Shown piece after piece: positions 54,560 through 63,613 of a DNA stretch of 64,000 nucleotides. This stretch comes from DASXKD01 sp963707905. GTDB lineage: Bacteria > Actinomycetota > Actinomycetes > Streptosporangiales > Streptosporangiaceae. Made by a program: the position numbers and the translations under genes. The notes below the pieces were generated by a model, which did no database searches, was not told the DNA's origin, and worked only from the letters and a program-made list of their open reading frames with translations. The DNA is taken from positions 166,169-230,168 of the forward strand of contig CAVPSA010000053.1 in NCBI GenBank assembly GCA_963707905.1, given 5' to 3'. The number at the start of each line of letters is the position of its first letter. The stretch's first letter is position 1.

Positions 54560-56063
54560 GCACGGCGGGGGCGGCCCGGGCCGCGGTCAGGTGCGGGTGC
54601 GGTTCGCCCCCTCACCCAGCGGTGACCTGCACGTGGGCAACATCCGCACCGGGCTGTACGACTGGGCGTTCGCCCGGGCCACCGGCGGCGTGTTCGTGCT
54701 GCGCATCGAGGACACCGACGCCACCAGGGTGAAGCCGGAGTACATCGCCTCCGCGCAGGACACGCTGCGCTGGCTCGGGCTGGACTGGGACGAGGGGCCT
54801 GGCGTGGGTGGCCCGTTCGGGCCCTACCAGCAGAGCGAGCGGCTGGACATCTACGCCGAGTGGATGGCCAAGTTCCTGGCCGACGGGCACGCCTATTACT
54901 GCTACTGCACGCCGGAGGAACTCCAGGCCAGGAGGCAGGCCGCGCGGGAGGCCGGCGGGCCGAGCGGATACGACGGCCACTGCCGCATCCTCACCTCCGA
55001 CCAGGTCGCCGCCTACCAGGCGGAGGGCCGCCAGCCGGTGGTCAGGTTCCGGATGCCGGAGGGCTCCACCACGTTCACCGACCTGATCCGCGGTGAGGTC
55101 ACCTTCGACCACGCGCACGTGCCCGACTTCGTGCTGGCCAGGGCCGACGGCCGGCCGCTTTACACGCTCGCGGTCGCGGTCGACGACGTGCTCATGGAGA
55201 TCACCCACGTGGTGCGCGGCGATGACCTGCTGTCGTCCACCCCGCGGCAGATCGCGGTCTACCGCGCGATGGGCGTGCCCACGGACCGGATCCCGGTCTT
55301 CGCCCACCTGCCCTTCGTGCTCGGCCCGAACGGCCAGAAGCTGTCCAAGCGCAACGGCGTGGTCTCCATCAACTGGTACCGGGAGCAGGGCTTCCTGCCC
55401 GAGGCGCTGTGCAACTACCTGGCGCTGCTCGGCTGGTCGCCGGGGGAGAACCGGGAAGAGTTCACGCTGGCCGAGATGGCGGCCGAGTTCGACCTGGCCC
55501 GGGTGAACAAGAACGCCGCCCAGTTCGACGTGCGCAAGCTCGAGGCGATCAACGGCGACAAGATCAGGGCGCTGGAGCCCGCCGACTTCGCCGCCCGGAT
55601 CATCCCGTTCCTTACCGGGTCCGGGCTGGTCGCCGACCCCGTGCCGGCCGCGGACGCGGAACTGATCGCGGCCGCCGCCCCGCTGATACAGCCGCGGATC
55701 GGCAAGCTCAGCGAGGCGGTGGGGATGCTGGGATTTCTGTTCGTCGACGGGCCGGGGTTCAAGATCGACCCGGATGACGCTGCCAAGGTGCTCACGCCCG
55801 CGTCGGCCGAGGTACTCGCGGCCGCGGCGAAGGCGCTCGCCGGGCTGGACCGGTGGACACTCGGCGAGATCGAGGATGCCCTGCGGGCGGCGCTGCTGGA
55901 CGGGCTGGGCCTGAAGCCGAAAGCCGCGTTCGTCCCGGTACGGGTCGCGGTGACCGGCCGCCGGGTGTCACCACCGCTGTTCGAGTCGATCGAACTGCTC
56001 GGGCGGGACCGGACGCTGCGCCGGCTGGCCCAGGCTCTCGCCGTGGCGAGCCCTCCGGCGTAA
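54552..56063 (+). CDS. gltX: Glutamyl-tRNA synthetase
   Basis: GltX charges tRNA-Glu and, in organisms with GatCAB, also tRNA-Gln. The class I motifs are PSGDLHVGNIRTGLYD (HIGH box, near residues 20-35) and KLSKRNG (KMSKS box, near residue 264). The zinc-like insert YCYCTPEELQARRQAA and the C-terminal anticodon-binding helices are present. At 503 residues it is complete. The GTG start overlaps the previous gene. tRNA-Gln and tRNA-Glu genes follow, a typical actinobacterial arrangement. Confidence 0.94.
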   Translation: MTEHGGGGPGRGQVRVRFAPSPSGDLHVGNIRTGLYDWAFARATGGVFVLRIEDTDATRVKPEYIASAQDTLRWLGLDWDEGPGVGGPFGPYQQSERLDIYAEWMAKFLADGHAYYCYCTPEELQARRQAAREAGGPSGYDGHCRILTSDQVAAYQAEGRQPVVRFRMPEGSTTFTDLIRGEVTFDHAHVPDFVLARADGRPLYTLAVAVDDVLMEITHVVRGDDLLSSTPRQIAVYRAMGVPTDRIPVFAHLPFVLGPNGQKLSKRNGVVSINWYREQGFLPEALCNYLALLGWSPGENREEFTLAEMAAEFDLARVNKNAAQFDVRKLEAINGDKIRALEPADFAARIIPFLTGSGLVADPVPAADAELIAAAAPLIQPRIGKLSEAVGMLGFLFVDGPGFKIDPDDAAKVLTPASAEVLAAAAKALAGLDRWTLGEIEDALRAALLDGLGLKPKAAFVPVRVAVTGRRVSPPLFESIELLGRDRTLRRLAQALAVASPPA

Positions 56064-56154
56064 TTCACGGCGGCCGGTGCCGGATCGCTTTGGGGGGTGG
56101 TCGCGGTTTCGGCTACACTGCACAGGCGCGAGCGGGCCGGCAGGCCCGGTCCGG

Positions 56155-56226
56155 TGGGGTATGGGGTAATTGGCAGCCCGACGGGTTCTGGCCCCGTTAG
56201 TCTAGGTTCGAGTCCTGGTACCCCAG
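56155..56226 (+). tRNA. tRNA-Gln (CTG)
   Basis: The acceptor TGGGGTA pairs with TACCCCA, the D-arm is GGGGTAATTGGCAGCCC-like, the anticodon stem ACGGG/CCCGT encloses CTG, and the T-loop GTTCGAGTC is canonical. The discriminator is G. A hairpin terminator follows. Confidence 0.93.
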
Positions 56227-56250
56227 CTCAACGCATGATCGTAGAGCACA

Positions 56251-56279
56251 AAGCGCGCCCGCTGCCGGGCGCGCTTTTT
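56251..56279 (+). terminator. Terminator after tRNA-Gln
   Basis: AAGCGCGCCCG pairs with CGGGCGCGCTT around a four-base loop and is followed by TTT, a strong intrinsic terminator. Confidence 0.85.
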
Positions 56280-56386
56280 CATGCATTGTGCTAGCCGTGG
56301 TCTTCGCGCACGCGCCAGCCCGATGACTGGTGCGCGCCCGTCAGCCCTGGTCCAGGGCCGACGGTACCGGCAGTCCCCGGCCCGCG

Positions 56387-56671
56387 TCAGACGCGGCGGA
56401 CGCGCCTGCGCTTGCCCCCGAAGATCCGCGAGATCAGCAGGACGATGATGGAGCCGATGATCGAGCCGAGGATGCCCGTCGGGTGCAGCGCGAAGAGCGA
56501 CACGCTGTGCAGGAACACCAGATTCTGCACGAAGCCCCCGACGAAGGAACCTACGACCCCGAGACCCATGGTCCCGAGCACGCCCATCGGGTCCCGGCCT
56601 GGTACCACCAGCCGGGCGATGGCCCCCGCGATCAAGCCCACAATGAGCAAGATGACTATGAACGCCAACAT
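56387..56671 (-). CDS. GlsB/YeaQ/YmgE family stress-response membrane protein
   Basis: This is a 94-residue protein of three hydrophobic helices with the Gly-rich family pattern: IVGLIAGAIARLVVPGRDPMG, GVVGSFVGGFV and HPTGILGSIIGSIIVLLI, ending in a basic tail GGKRRRVRRV. The family is linked to stress responses in many bacteria. It starts with ATG and lies alone between two tRNA genes. Confidence 0.85.
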   Translation of the reverse strand: MLAFIVILLIVGLIAGAIARLVVPGRDPMGVLGTMGLGVVGSFVGGFVQNLVFLHSVSLFALHPTGILGSIIGSIIVLLISRIFGGKRRRVRRV

Positions 56672-56828
56672 ATTAGGAAAGATACCCCGGTTCCGGGGAT
56701 GCTCTCGCGCCTCGGACTCTCGCCTATCGGACTCTCGCGCATCGGACCGGGCGCCTGGGCGGGCCTGGCGGCCGCGGGGCCGTCCGGTTTGGCGTCACTC
56801 CCGCAGGTGCGCTACGGTGCAGTCGCTG

Positions 56829-56901
56829 GCCCCGTCGTCTAGCGGCCTAGGACGCCGCCCTCTCAAGGCGGTAGCGCCGGTTCAAATCCGGTCGGGGCTA
56901 C
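56829..56901 (+). tRNA. tRNA-Glu (CTC)
   Basis: Acceptor GGCCCCG pairs with CGGGGCT (the outer pair is G-U), the anticodon stem CCGCC/GGCGG encloses CTC, and the T-arm is CCGGTTCAAATCCGG. A hairpin TCAAGGGCC/GGCCCTTGA (56918-56956) follows as terminator. Accessory DNA begins directly downstream, so the 3-prime end could be an integration site. Confidence 0.93.
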
Positions 56902-56917
56902 TGGCGAAGTAGCAGGT

Positions 56918-56956
56918 CAAGGGCCTGATCGCTGGCTTCAGCGGTCGGGCCCTTGA
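56918..56956 (+). terminator. Terminator after tRNA-Glu
   Basis: TCAAGGGCC (56918-56926) is exactly complementary to GGCCCTTGA (56948-56956); TCATTTGTC follows. Confidence 0.6.
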
Positions 56957-56992
56957 TCATTTGTCATCAGTTCGTCATCGGGCCTGGGCGGC

Positions 56993-58530
56993 GTGACACT
57001 GTGCGATCCCGGTAGATGCTTGACACCTGAGTTCCGGTTCCCGGGTGACAGTTTGCGGACGCGGTTCCGGTAGGTGGGCGACAGTAGTTCCGGTACCTTC
57101 ACGACACTCCGTGCTGGTTGCGGGGTTTTGCGCTGCCTGGGCGCTTGCCTGCGATCAATCAGGGTCGCAGGGAGGGAGCCGGGTGTGCTGGTGGAGCTGG
57201 GTGTGGCTGAGCAGCGGTACCGGGCGGTGCTGGAGGTCCTGGACGAGGGCGCGAGCGTGACGGATGTCGCGCGCAGGTATGGGGTGGCGCGGCAGACGGT
57301 GCACGACTGGCTGCGCCGGTATGTCAATGACGGCGGCCTGGCGGGGCTGGTGGACCGGTCGCTGCCGCCCGGTGTCGTGCCCGCATCAGATGAGCGCGGT
57401 GGTCGAGGCCCGGGTCGTGGGGTTGCGGCGGGCCCATCCAGCGTGGGGGCCGTCGCGGATTGTGTGGCAGCTGGAGCGCGATGGTACCGAGCCGTTGCCG
57501 GGACGGTCGGGCGTCTACCGGGCGCTGGTGCGCCATGGGCTGGTGGAGGCGAAGAAGCGCAAGCGGCGGCGGGAGGACTACCGGCGGTGGGAGCGGGGCA
57601 CCGCGATGGAGTTGTGGCAGATGGACGTGATGGGCCGGGTGTTCCTGGCTGAGCGGCCTGGAGGTCAAGGTGGTGACCGGCATCGATGACCATTCCCGGT
57701 TCATCGTGTCGGCGATGGTGGTGGTCCGGGCGACCGCCCGGCCAGTCTGCCGGGCGCTGACGGAGGCGCTGGCCCGGCACGGGGTGCCGCCCAGATTTTG
57801 ACGGACAACGGCAAGGTGTTCACGGGCCGGTTCGGCCGTGGCCCCGGGCCGGTGATGTTCGACCGGATCTGCGCTGATAACGGCATCAAGCACCTGCTCA
57901 CCGCCCCGTACTCGCCGACCACGACCGGGAAGGTGGAGCGGCTGCACAAGACGATGCGGGCGGAGTTCTTCACGCCCAAGGACCGGATCTTCGCCACCAT
58001 CCCCGAACTGCAGGCAGCACTGGACGCCTGGGTGACGGAGTACAACACCGCCCGGCCGCACCAGTCCTGCGGCCGGCGGCCGCCCATCGAGCGGTTCCGC
58101 CTGGCGGACCGGTTGGCGCGATGACACCGCAGCCGCGGGCCGGCGCGGGCCGGGCGCCAGCCCAGCGTCAGCCAAAGGCAGCCGGGGTGTCGCGGTGGGT
58201 GAACGCGACCGGGAAGATCTCCCTGCCGGGTTCAGCTACCAGGTCGGCGCAGCTACGCCGGGGAGCCGGTCGAGGCCGGGTGACCGGCGGGCTGGTGGAC
58301 ATCCTGCCGTCGGGGTGGTGGTCGCCACGCACGCCTAGCGGTTCGTGACGACCAGGCGGACCGGGCCCGTGAGCGCGGTTGGACCGGCGGGCCCGGGACG
58401 CACCAGGGCCTGACGGTGACCCGCTGGCCACGCCGACGGCCGATCACCTTCGCGGGACGGTCGGGCGGCGGTTGGGCCGCCTTCCTCGACGTCACCATCG
58501 TCGCCGGGTCGGTACAGCTGTCAAGAGGGG
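56993..58530 (+). mobile_element. IS481-type insertion sequence remnant
   Basis: The left edge carries four spaced copies of a (G/T)TGACA...TTCCGGT-type motif (56993-57096). A decayed IS481-like transposase follows (57185 to about 58530), and CTGTCAAG at 58518-58525 is the reverse complement of the CTTGACA element of the left side, marking the probable right end. I cannot define exact terminal repeats or a target duplication. Confidence 0.6.
57185..58530 (+). pseudogene. IS481-family transposase, multiply frameshifted
   Basis: The GTG at 57185 opens the helix-turn-helix segment RYRAVLEVLDEGASVTDVAR and RYGVARQTVHDWLRRYVNDG. The frame changes near 57370 (continuing SCPHQMSAVVEARVVGLRRA), near 57650 (GLEVKVVTGIDDHSRFIVSA) and near 57795 (LTDNGKVFTGRFG). 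The DDE residues are all present: Asp in WQMDVMG, Asp in LTDNG and Glu in TTGKVERLHK. After the stop at 58124 a further tail (VSRWVNATGKISLPG, then GGLVDIL and FVTTRRTGP) is readable in changing frames to about 58530. The element cannot make transposase as sequenced. Confidence 0.75.
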
Positions 58531-58864
58531 TGTGCGTGCCCGACCGGCCCGCGCTCGGCGTGCAAGGCGCGCGCGCAGACTCGCTCGGCTTGTCGGTAGC
58601 TAGCGGATCGCGTTTGTCGCCAGGTTCCGGGCTGTCATGGGCGGCGGACACCGTCATCGGGCGTCAGCGGGCGGCACGCGGACCCACGACATTTCAGACA
58701 TCTGGGATCGGGGCGGAGCCGGGGTTCGTGAGGCGGTCGCGGCGTGGCCGGTGTATGCTGCCCCGCGCCGGAGCTGTCGGCTGCGCGGTGGTCTTGGGCC
58801 GCGAGGATCGTGGAGCGGCCTGGGTGCTGTGCAGTGGCGGCGGCATGGTGCCAGGCTTTCCTGG
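58531..58864. other. Gene-free stretch between the IS remnant and the restriction gene
   Basis: About 330 bases show no supported gene. It should contain the promoter of the restriction endonuclease gene, but no clear hexamers are visible. Confidence 0.35.
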
Positions 58865-59790
58865 GTGACGCGTGATGAGCTGTTGGAACTGCTGGCCCGG
58901 CTGCGGCGGGCGCCGGTCGGCCGGGCCCGTCTTCGGGCGCCGCATAAGCCGCTGCTGCTGTTGTGGCTGTTCGGCAGGTTCGCTGCCGGCTGGCAGCACC
59001 GTGGCGGCCTACGCGGAGGCCGAGGAGCCGGTCAGCGCGCTGATCAACGAGTTTGGACCGCCGGTGGCAAGCGCCGCGGCTGCGCGGCGGCGGGCCGCGA
59101 TGCCGTTCATCCACCTGGAGCGCGAGATCTGGGACCTGCGGGATGCGTGCGGGGGCTGAGATCGGGCCGGAGGCTCCCGAGCGCGGGCCCTGGCTGACCG
59201 AGCGCGGGGCGGTGGGCCGGTTGCGGCCGGACGTGGAGCGGTTGCTGGCGGACCCGGGGACTCTGGCGGCAGCCGCGCGGCTGCTGCTGGACCTGCATTT
59301 CACGCCGGGCCTGAGCGGGATGATCTGCGATGCGGTCGGCTTGGACCTGGCGGTGCTGGAACTGGCGGGCAGCACGGGAGTGGTGGTGGCACGGCGGAGC
59401 GTGCGGCGGGCCGGGTTCGCCGAGGAGGTGTTGCGCGCCTACGCCTACCAGTGCGCCATGTGCGGGTTCGACGGGGCGCTTGGGCGTAACCCGGTGGGGA
59501 TTGAGGCGGCGCACGTGCGCTGGCACAGCCAGGATGGCCCGGACGAGGTGGCCAACGGGTTGGCGCTGTGCGCGCTGCACCACGCGCTGTTCGACTTGGG
59601 CGTGCTGGGCCTGACGGCGGAGCGGCGGATCCGGGTGTCGGGTCTGTACGTGGCCCGCAGCGAGGCGGGGCGGGGGGTCGACCTCCTGGCGGGCCGGGCA
59701 CTGATCGCTCCCATGCCGGGCCAGCCTGTCGTGGAGCTTGATCACATCGGCTGGCATGGCCGGCAGGTCTTCAAAGGAGCCCGCCGCTGA
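58865..59790 (+). pseudogene. Phosphorothioate-DNA-dependent HNH restriction endonuclease (ScoMcrA-like family), frameshifted
   Basis: Type IV enzymes of this family cut DNA bearing phosphorothioate backbone modification. RAPHKPLLLLWLFGRFAAG near residue 25 is the conserved start of the sulfur-binding domain. One extra base near 58989 shifts the frame to STVAAYAEAEEPVSALINEF, and a second change near 59150 to EIGPEAPERGPWLTERGAVG. The C-terminal HNH domain is intact: YQCAMCGFDGALGRNPVGIE, AAHVRWHSQDGPDEVANGLA and LCALHHALFDLG hold the two Cys pairs and catalytic His. GTG 58865 begins TRDELLELLARLRRAPVG. After correction it has about 308 residues, normal for the family. No dnd genes are seen nearby, consistent with a defence role against modified DNA. 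Confidence 0.72.
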
Positions 59791-60062
59791 AGCAGCGTAG
59801 CGCCGCCGCTTCCTATCGCTGACCCACGGCCGAGCAGTCATCGACGATATCGATCGAGCCGAACAATCATCAGGCGACATTCCTGAACATAATTTGGCAT
59901 TCTTAGTAACTGATTGAAAGGCCGAGCCAGTCGTTACCGGCATTGAGGCGAAGCAAGGTATTCCTATTGGTACCGATAAAGCTAGACCGGGCGCGGTCTA
60001 GCCACCGATAATGGCGGCATGGGTTGGCAACGTGAAACCTCGGAGTCGGGCAGGGAGCGGTC
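59791..60062. promoter_or_regulatory. Intergenic region before mobC
   Basis: These 272 bases are the AT-richest part of the right arm. They contain the oriT-like palindrome described at 59972-60011 and the ribosome site GGGAG just before the mobC start. No gene is credible here. Confidence 0.5.
59972..60011. other. oriT-like palindrome flanked by direct repeats
   Basis: GCTAGACCG (59981-59989) is exactly complementary to CGGTCTAGC (59994-60002) across GGCG. The palindrome is flanked by ACCGATAA on both sides in direct orientation (59972-59979 and 60004-60011). It lies 52 bases before mobC. This is the usual place and form of a transfer origin or a relaxosome-protein binding site; the nick site cannot be assigned. 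Confidence 0.5.
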
Positions 60063-60462
60063 GTGACTGGCAGGGTGGCCACGGTGCGGCGCCGGTCGCG
60101 GCAGGCGGCGCCGCGTCTGCGGCTGGTGAAGTTCTTCCTCACCGACGAGGAGCTGGCTGAGCTGGATGAAGCCGCTGGCCAGGCAGGCCTTGCCCGGGGC
60201 GCGTTCGCTGCTGAGGTCACGATGGCCGCCGCGCGAGGCCGCTCGGCGAGGATCAGCGCGCCGTTACGCGAGGCACTGGTGGAACTGATGTCTGCGGCTG
60301 GGCTGGTGCGGCAGGGTCGGGACAAACCTGAACCAGGCGGTGGCCCGGTTAAATGCCACGGGGCAGCGGGGTGAGGATTTGCTCCCGGCGGCCCAGTTCT
60401 GTGTGCGGGTGATCCGGCGGCTGGATGAGGCGGCGGAACACGTGCGCCGGAATGTTCCGTGA
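60063..60462 (+). pseudogene. MobC-like relaxosome accessory protein, one frameshift
   Basis: The N-terminus is basic, followed by LVKFFLTDEELAELDEAAGQ and AGLARGAFAAEVTMAAARG, the ribbon-helix-helix-like pattern of MobC proteins that help the relaxase at oriT. One extra base near 60312 breaks the frame; the continuation VGTNLNQAVARLNATGQRGE and RRLDEAAEHVRRNV, standard for MobC, ends at 60462. The GTG at 60063 has GGGAG upstream. The relaxase gene starts 19 bases on. Confidence 0.72.
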
Positions 60463-60481
60463 CCGGAACAGGAGTGTTCCG

Positions 60482-62325
60482 GTGATTGGGAAAGTGCTCC
60501 GCGGCCGGAACGTCCGCCGCCTGCTGTACTACCTCTACGGGCCGGGGCAGGCGAACGAGCACACCGATCCGCACCTGGTCGCCGGGTTCGGTGATCCGGC
60601 GGAACTGGAGCCGGAACGCCACCCGGACGGAACACGGGACTTCCGCCGCTCACCGGGCTGCTGGAGCAGCCACTGGCCGCGGTGGCCGGGCCCGGCTATG
60701 ACAAGCCGGTGTGGCATTGCGCGATCCGCGCCGCCCCGGAGGATCCGATGCTGTCGGATGCGGAGTGGGCCCTGGTCGCGGAACGGGTGATGCACCGGAC
60801 CGGGCTCGCCCCGGACGGAGACGAACTGGGGGTGCGGTGGGTGGCGGTCCGGCACGCCGCGGATCACATCCACATCGTCGCCACGCTGGCCCGCCAGGAC
60901 GGCAGCGCGGCCCCGGATCTGGAACGACTATCTACCGGGTCCGGGAGGCCTGCCAGGAGGCGGAACGGCGGTTCCGGCTGCGGTCCACTGCTCCGGCAGA
61001 TCGCACCGCGTCGCGTCGGCCCACGCGGGCGGAGACGGAACAGGCGGCCCGGCGTGGCTGGGCCGAGCCGGCCCGGGTGACGCTGCGCCGGGAGGTGTGC
61101 ACCGCGGCCGCCGCAGCAGGCTCGGAGCAGGAGTTCTTCACCCGGCTGCGGGCTTCCGGGGTGCTGGTCCGGGAGCGGCACAGCACGGTCAACCCTGGTG
61201 AGATCACCGGGTATGCGGTCGGCCTGCCGGGGCACACGGCGCGTGACGGCGGGGTGGTCTGGTACGGAGGCGGGAAGCTGGCCGCCGACCTGACCTTGCC
61301 GAAACTGCGCGCCCGGTGGATCGGTTCCGCGGCGGGGGGCGATCCGTTCGGCGGCACGGGTGTTCCGGCGGCGGTGGTGCGCGGGGCGCTGCGGACCCTG
61401 GTCACCCATGCGGCGGAACACGCCGCAGATGAGGCCGGGTTCTTCGGGCCCGCTGCGTGAGGCCGGGGTGCTGGTGCGGGTGCGGTTCAGCGAGACCGAT
61501 CCGGGACAGGTCACCGGGTATTCCGTCACCCTCCCCGGCCACACCGGGCCGGACGGAACGCCGTTGTGGTACGGCGGCGGCCGGCTGGCCGCCGGGCTCA
61601 CGCTGCCCCGGCTGCGGGAACGCTGGAACCGAGGGATCCGTGGGTCGGCGGAACGTTCCGGAACGCCACGGTTCACCGCCCCGGAACGCGACGAGATCTA
61701 CCGGCACGCGGCCCGCCAAGCCCGGGCCGCCGCGGAACACATCCGCCACTGCGCCATGACCGATCCGGCCGCAGCGGCCGACGCCGCCTGGGCTGCCGCG
61801 GACACACTGCACGTCGCGGCGCGGGCGCTGCGCAACCCGCACCTGCGGTGCGCGGCCGACTCCTACGACCGTGCCGCCCGTGCCCCCTACGGGCGCATCC
61901 CGAGGCGCAGCTATGACGGTGACCAGCTGCGGCGCACCGCCCGGATGATCGCGCTGGCCGGGAATCTCACCGGCGACAACACGCTGATGGCCATCGCGCT
62001 CATGGCCCAGCTCGTCGCCCTGGCCGCCGCCGTCGCCGAACTGCGCCAAGCCCAGCAGCACGCCGCCCAGGCGGCAGCCGCCCGGGCGGCAGCCGCGCAC
62101 CTGCATTCGGCCGTCACGCAGGCGCGCTCACAGGTACCGCGGTTCGGCCACGGGCAATCGCAGCGAAGTACCCGGTCGAGGAGCGCTGCCGAGAACGCCC
62201 GCCAAGACTTCCCAACGGGTTTGAGCCCGACGCAGGCGGCAGCAGGCCCGGCACGACCTGAATCGTCGCAGCCTGACCATGTCTCGCCGCAGAGGACCGG
62301 ACCGCGCCGCGCCGCCCGTTACTGA
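60482..62325 (+). pseudogene. HUH relaxase (mobilization protein), frameshifted
   Basis: The GTG at 60482 with AGGAG upstream begins VIGKVLRGRNVRRLLYYLYG and DPHLVAGFGDPAELEPE. Shifts near 60655, 60925 and 61450 separate four segments. The second contains YDKPVWHCAIRAAPED and RWVAVRHAADHIHIVATLA, the HUH metal motif of VirD2/MobA-type relaxases. The third and fourth carry two tandem copies of a 65-residue module (SGVLVRERHSTVNPGEITGY... and AGVLVRVRFSETDPGQVTGY..., each ending in a YGGGxLAAxLTLPxLRxRW block). The C-terminal third is Ala-rich and helical. After correction it has about 614 residues. It would nick oriT and pilot the strand in conjugative mobilization. Confidence 0.72.
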
Positions 62326-62425
62326 TTGTGAAACGCAGACAAGTGCAGTAGCCAATCCCTGCGAACATATCGCCGACTCGGCGCGCTGGGTCGGCGTGTC
62401 AATCATTGCCGTGAGCGTACGCAGA

Positions 62426-62471
62426 TTATCTGGTTCTGTGCGCGCGACTTATCTGGTTCTGTGTGCGCGAC
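62426..62471. repeat. Tandem 23-bp repeat after the relaxase gene
   Basis: TTATCTGGTTCTGTG(C/T)GCGCGAC occurs twice head to tail with one difference. The stretch 62326-62760 contains no other feature I can support. The repeat could be an iteron-like binding site or the end of a lost insertion sequence. Confidence 0.6.
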
Positions 62472-62760
62472 GCTGAGCGATCCATGACGTTCATCGCGAC
62501 GGTGGCGTAGGAGCTGGCGTAGGGAGCGCGTAGCCGAGTCTGGCGACCTTAGGAGGTCGTTTCGCGCCCTGCTGCCATCGGCCTGGAGGCGGGCCAGGGG
62601 CATGATGCCGGTCCGTCAGTACCCCCATGACTCTCCTGGCGGACCTGTTCTGGCGCGGATGTGGCACGGCAGGGGCGAGGTGGGGGTCGCCCGTCTGTCA
62701 CCACTTTCCCCTGCTGTCAGCCCGGTGACTGCCTGCTTGCAGAGGTTGTGGCGGCCGCCG
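62472..62760. other. Gene-free stretch
   Basis: No credible gene is seen in these 289 bases. Short frames on both strands lack ribosome sites or recognisable domains. It may be the scar of a lost insertion element next to the tandem repeat. Confidence 0.3.
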
Positions 62761-63316
62761 CTAGAAGTACACCTGCGCAGGTCGTTCGGGCCGGGGCTTG
62801 GCCGCGGCTAGCCGCCTGTTGCTATCCCACCGGGCACGTGGCGGGCGGGTCTCCGCGTGGTCGCGTGACTTGAGCCCGAGCAAAGCGTTTGGCCGGGACC
62901 GGGTAGCCGGTGGGGGAAAGTATCGGCCGTGGCCGCGCGGCGGTGGCTTCCCTCCGCGCGGCCACGCCTTCGGTGAGCTTGCCGCTTGACAGCACAGGCT
63001 CAGGCGGCCGTGAGCGGCTGAGGGAGCGCGGGCTGCCCGTGCCCGGCCAACTAGCAGGGCCAGGCCCCAGACGGCAGGCACGATCGCGGCCGCTACCGCG
63101 ATCAGGGCGATCTGCCAGCCCGTCATGCCGCCGGTGGCGCCATTGAAGGTGTAGGCCGCGGGCCCGAATCGGATGAGCTCGGCGGGCGGGACGGGCGCCG
63201 GGTGCACCCGGGTGCCTGCGGACGCGGCGGGGGCGGCCGCAACGGGCCGCCGCCAGCGCGGCGGCGAGCCCGGTCAGCAGGCAGGCGAGACGGCGGATGG
63301 TGCGGGCGGGATTCAT
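62761..63316 (-). pseudogene. Small secreted/membrane protein, one frameshift
   Basis: The frame at ATG 63316 starts MNPARTIRRLACLLTGLAAA, a signal-type segment. After a one-base shift near 63240 the other frame gives AELIRFGPAAYTFNGATGG and GWQIALIAVAAAIVPAVWGL, a membrane helix, then a basic tail. The stop at 62761 leaves an over-long C-terminus, so another break is possible near 63000. Such small proteins occur in plasmid-like operons of actinobacteria. The function is unknown. Confidence 0.45.
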
Positions 63317-63389
63317 GACGGTCTCCTTGGTGTTGGTTTTTGACGGGTGAGGGGGTGGCGCCCGGCTGCACGTCCAGGCGCCGGCAGGT

Positions 63390-63613
63390 TCAGCGGGGGC
63401 GGTCGCCAGCGATCCAGGGTGCCTGGATCTCGACGACCCGCCGGGTGGCGTAGTTCATTTCGGCCACGGTCAGCCGGAGCCGGTACCACAGGCACCGCAG
63501 CCGTTCGGGGCCGGTCCCGAGGAGACCGTCTTCTCCCGCTGCCGCGTGTCGACGAGGTCGGCTGGGCCGGAGCCGGCGCTTTGGCTGTGTGGTGAGTGCT
63601 GGGTCGGGTGCAT
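63390..63613 (-). pseudogene. Small protein of the plasmid-like operon, one frameshift
   Basis: The ATG at 63613 follows GAGGAGG, a strong ribosome site, and begins MHPTQHSPHSQSAG. A frame change near 63545 leads to GPERLRCLWYRLRLTVAEMN and ATRRVVEIQAPWIAGD, ending at 63390. The total is about 74 residues. I do not recognise the family. It is upstream of, and on the same strand as, the membrane protein at 62761-63316. Confidence 0.45.
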
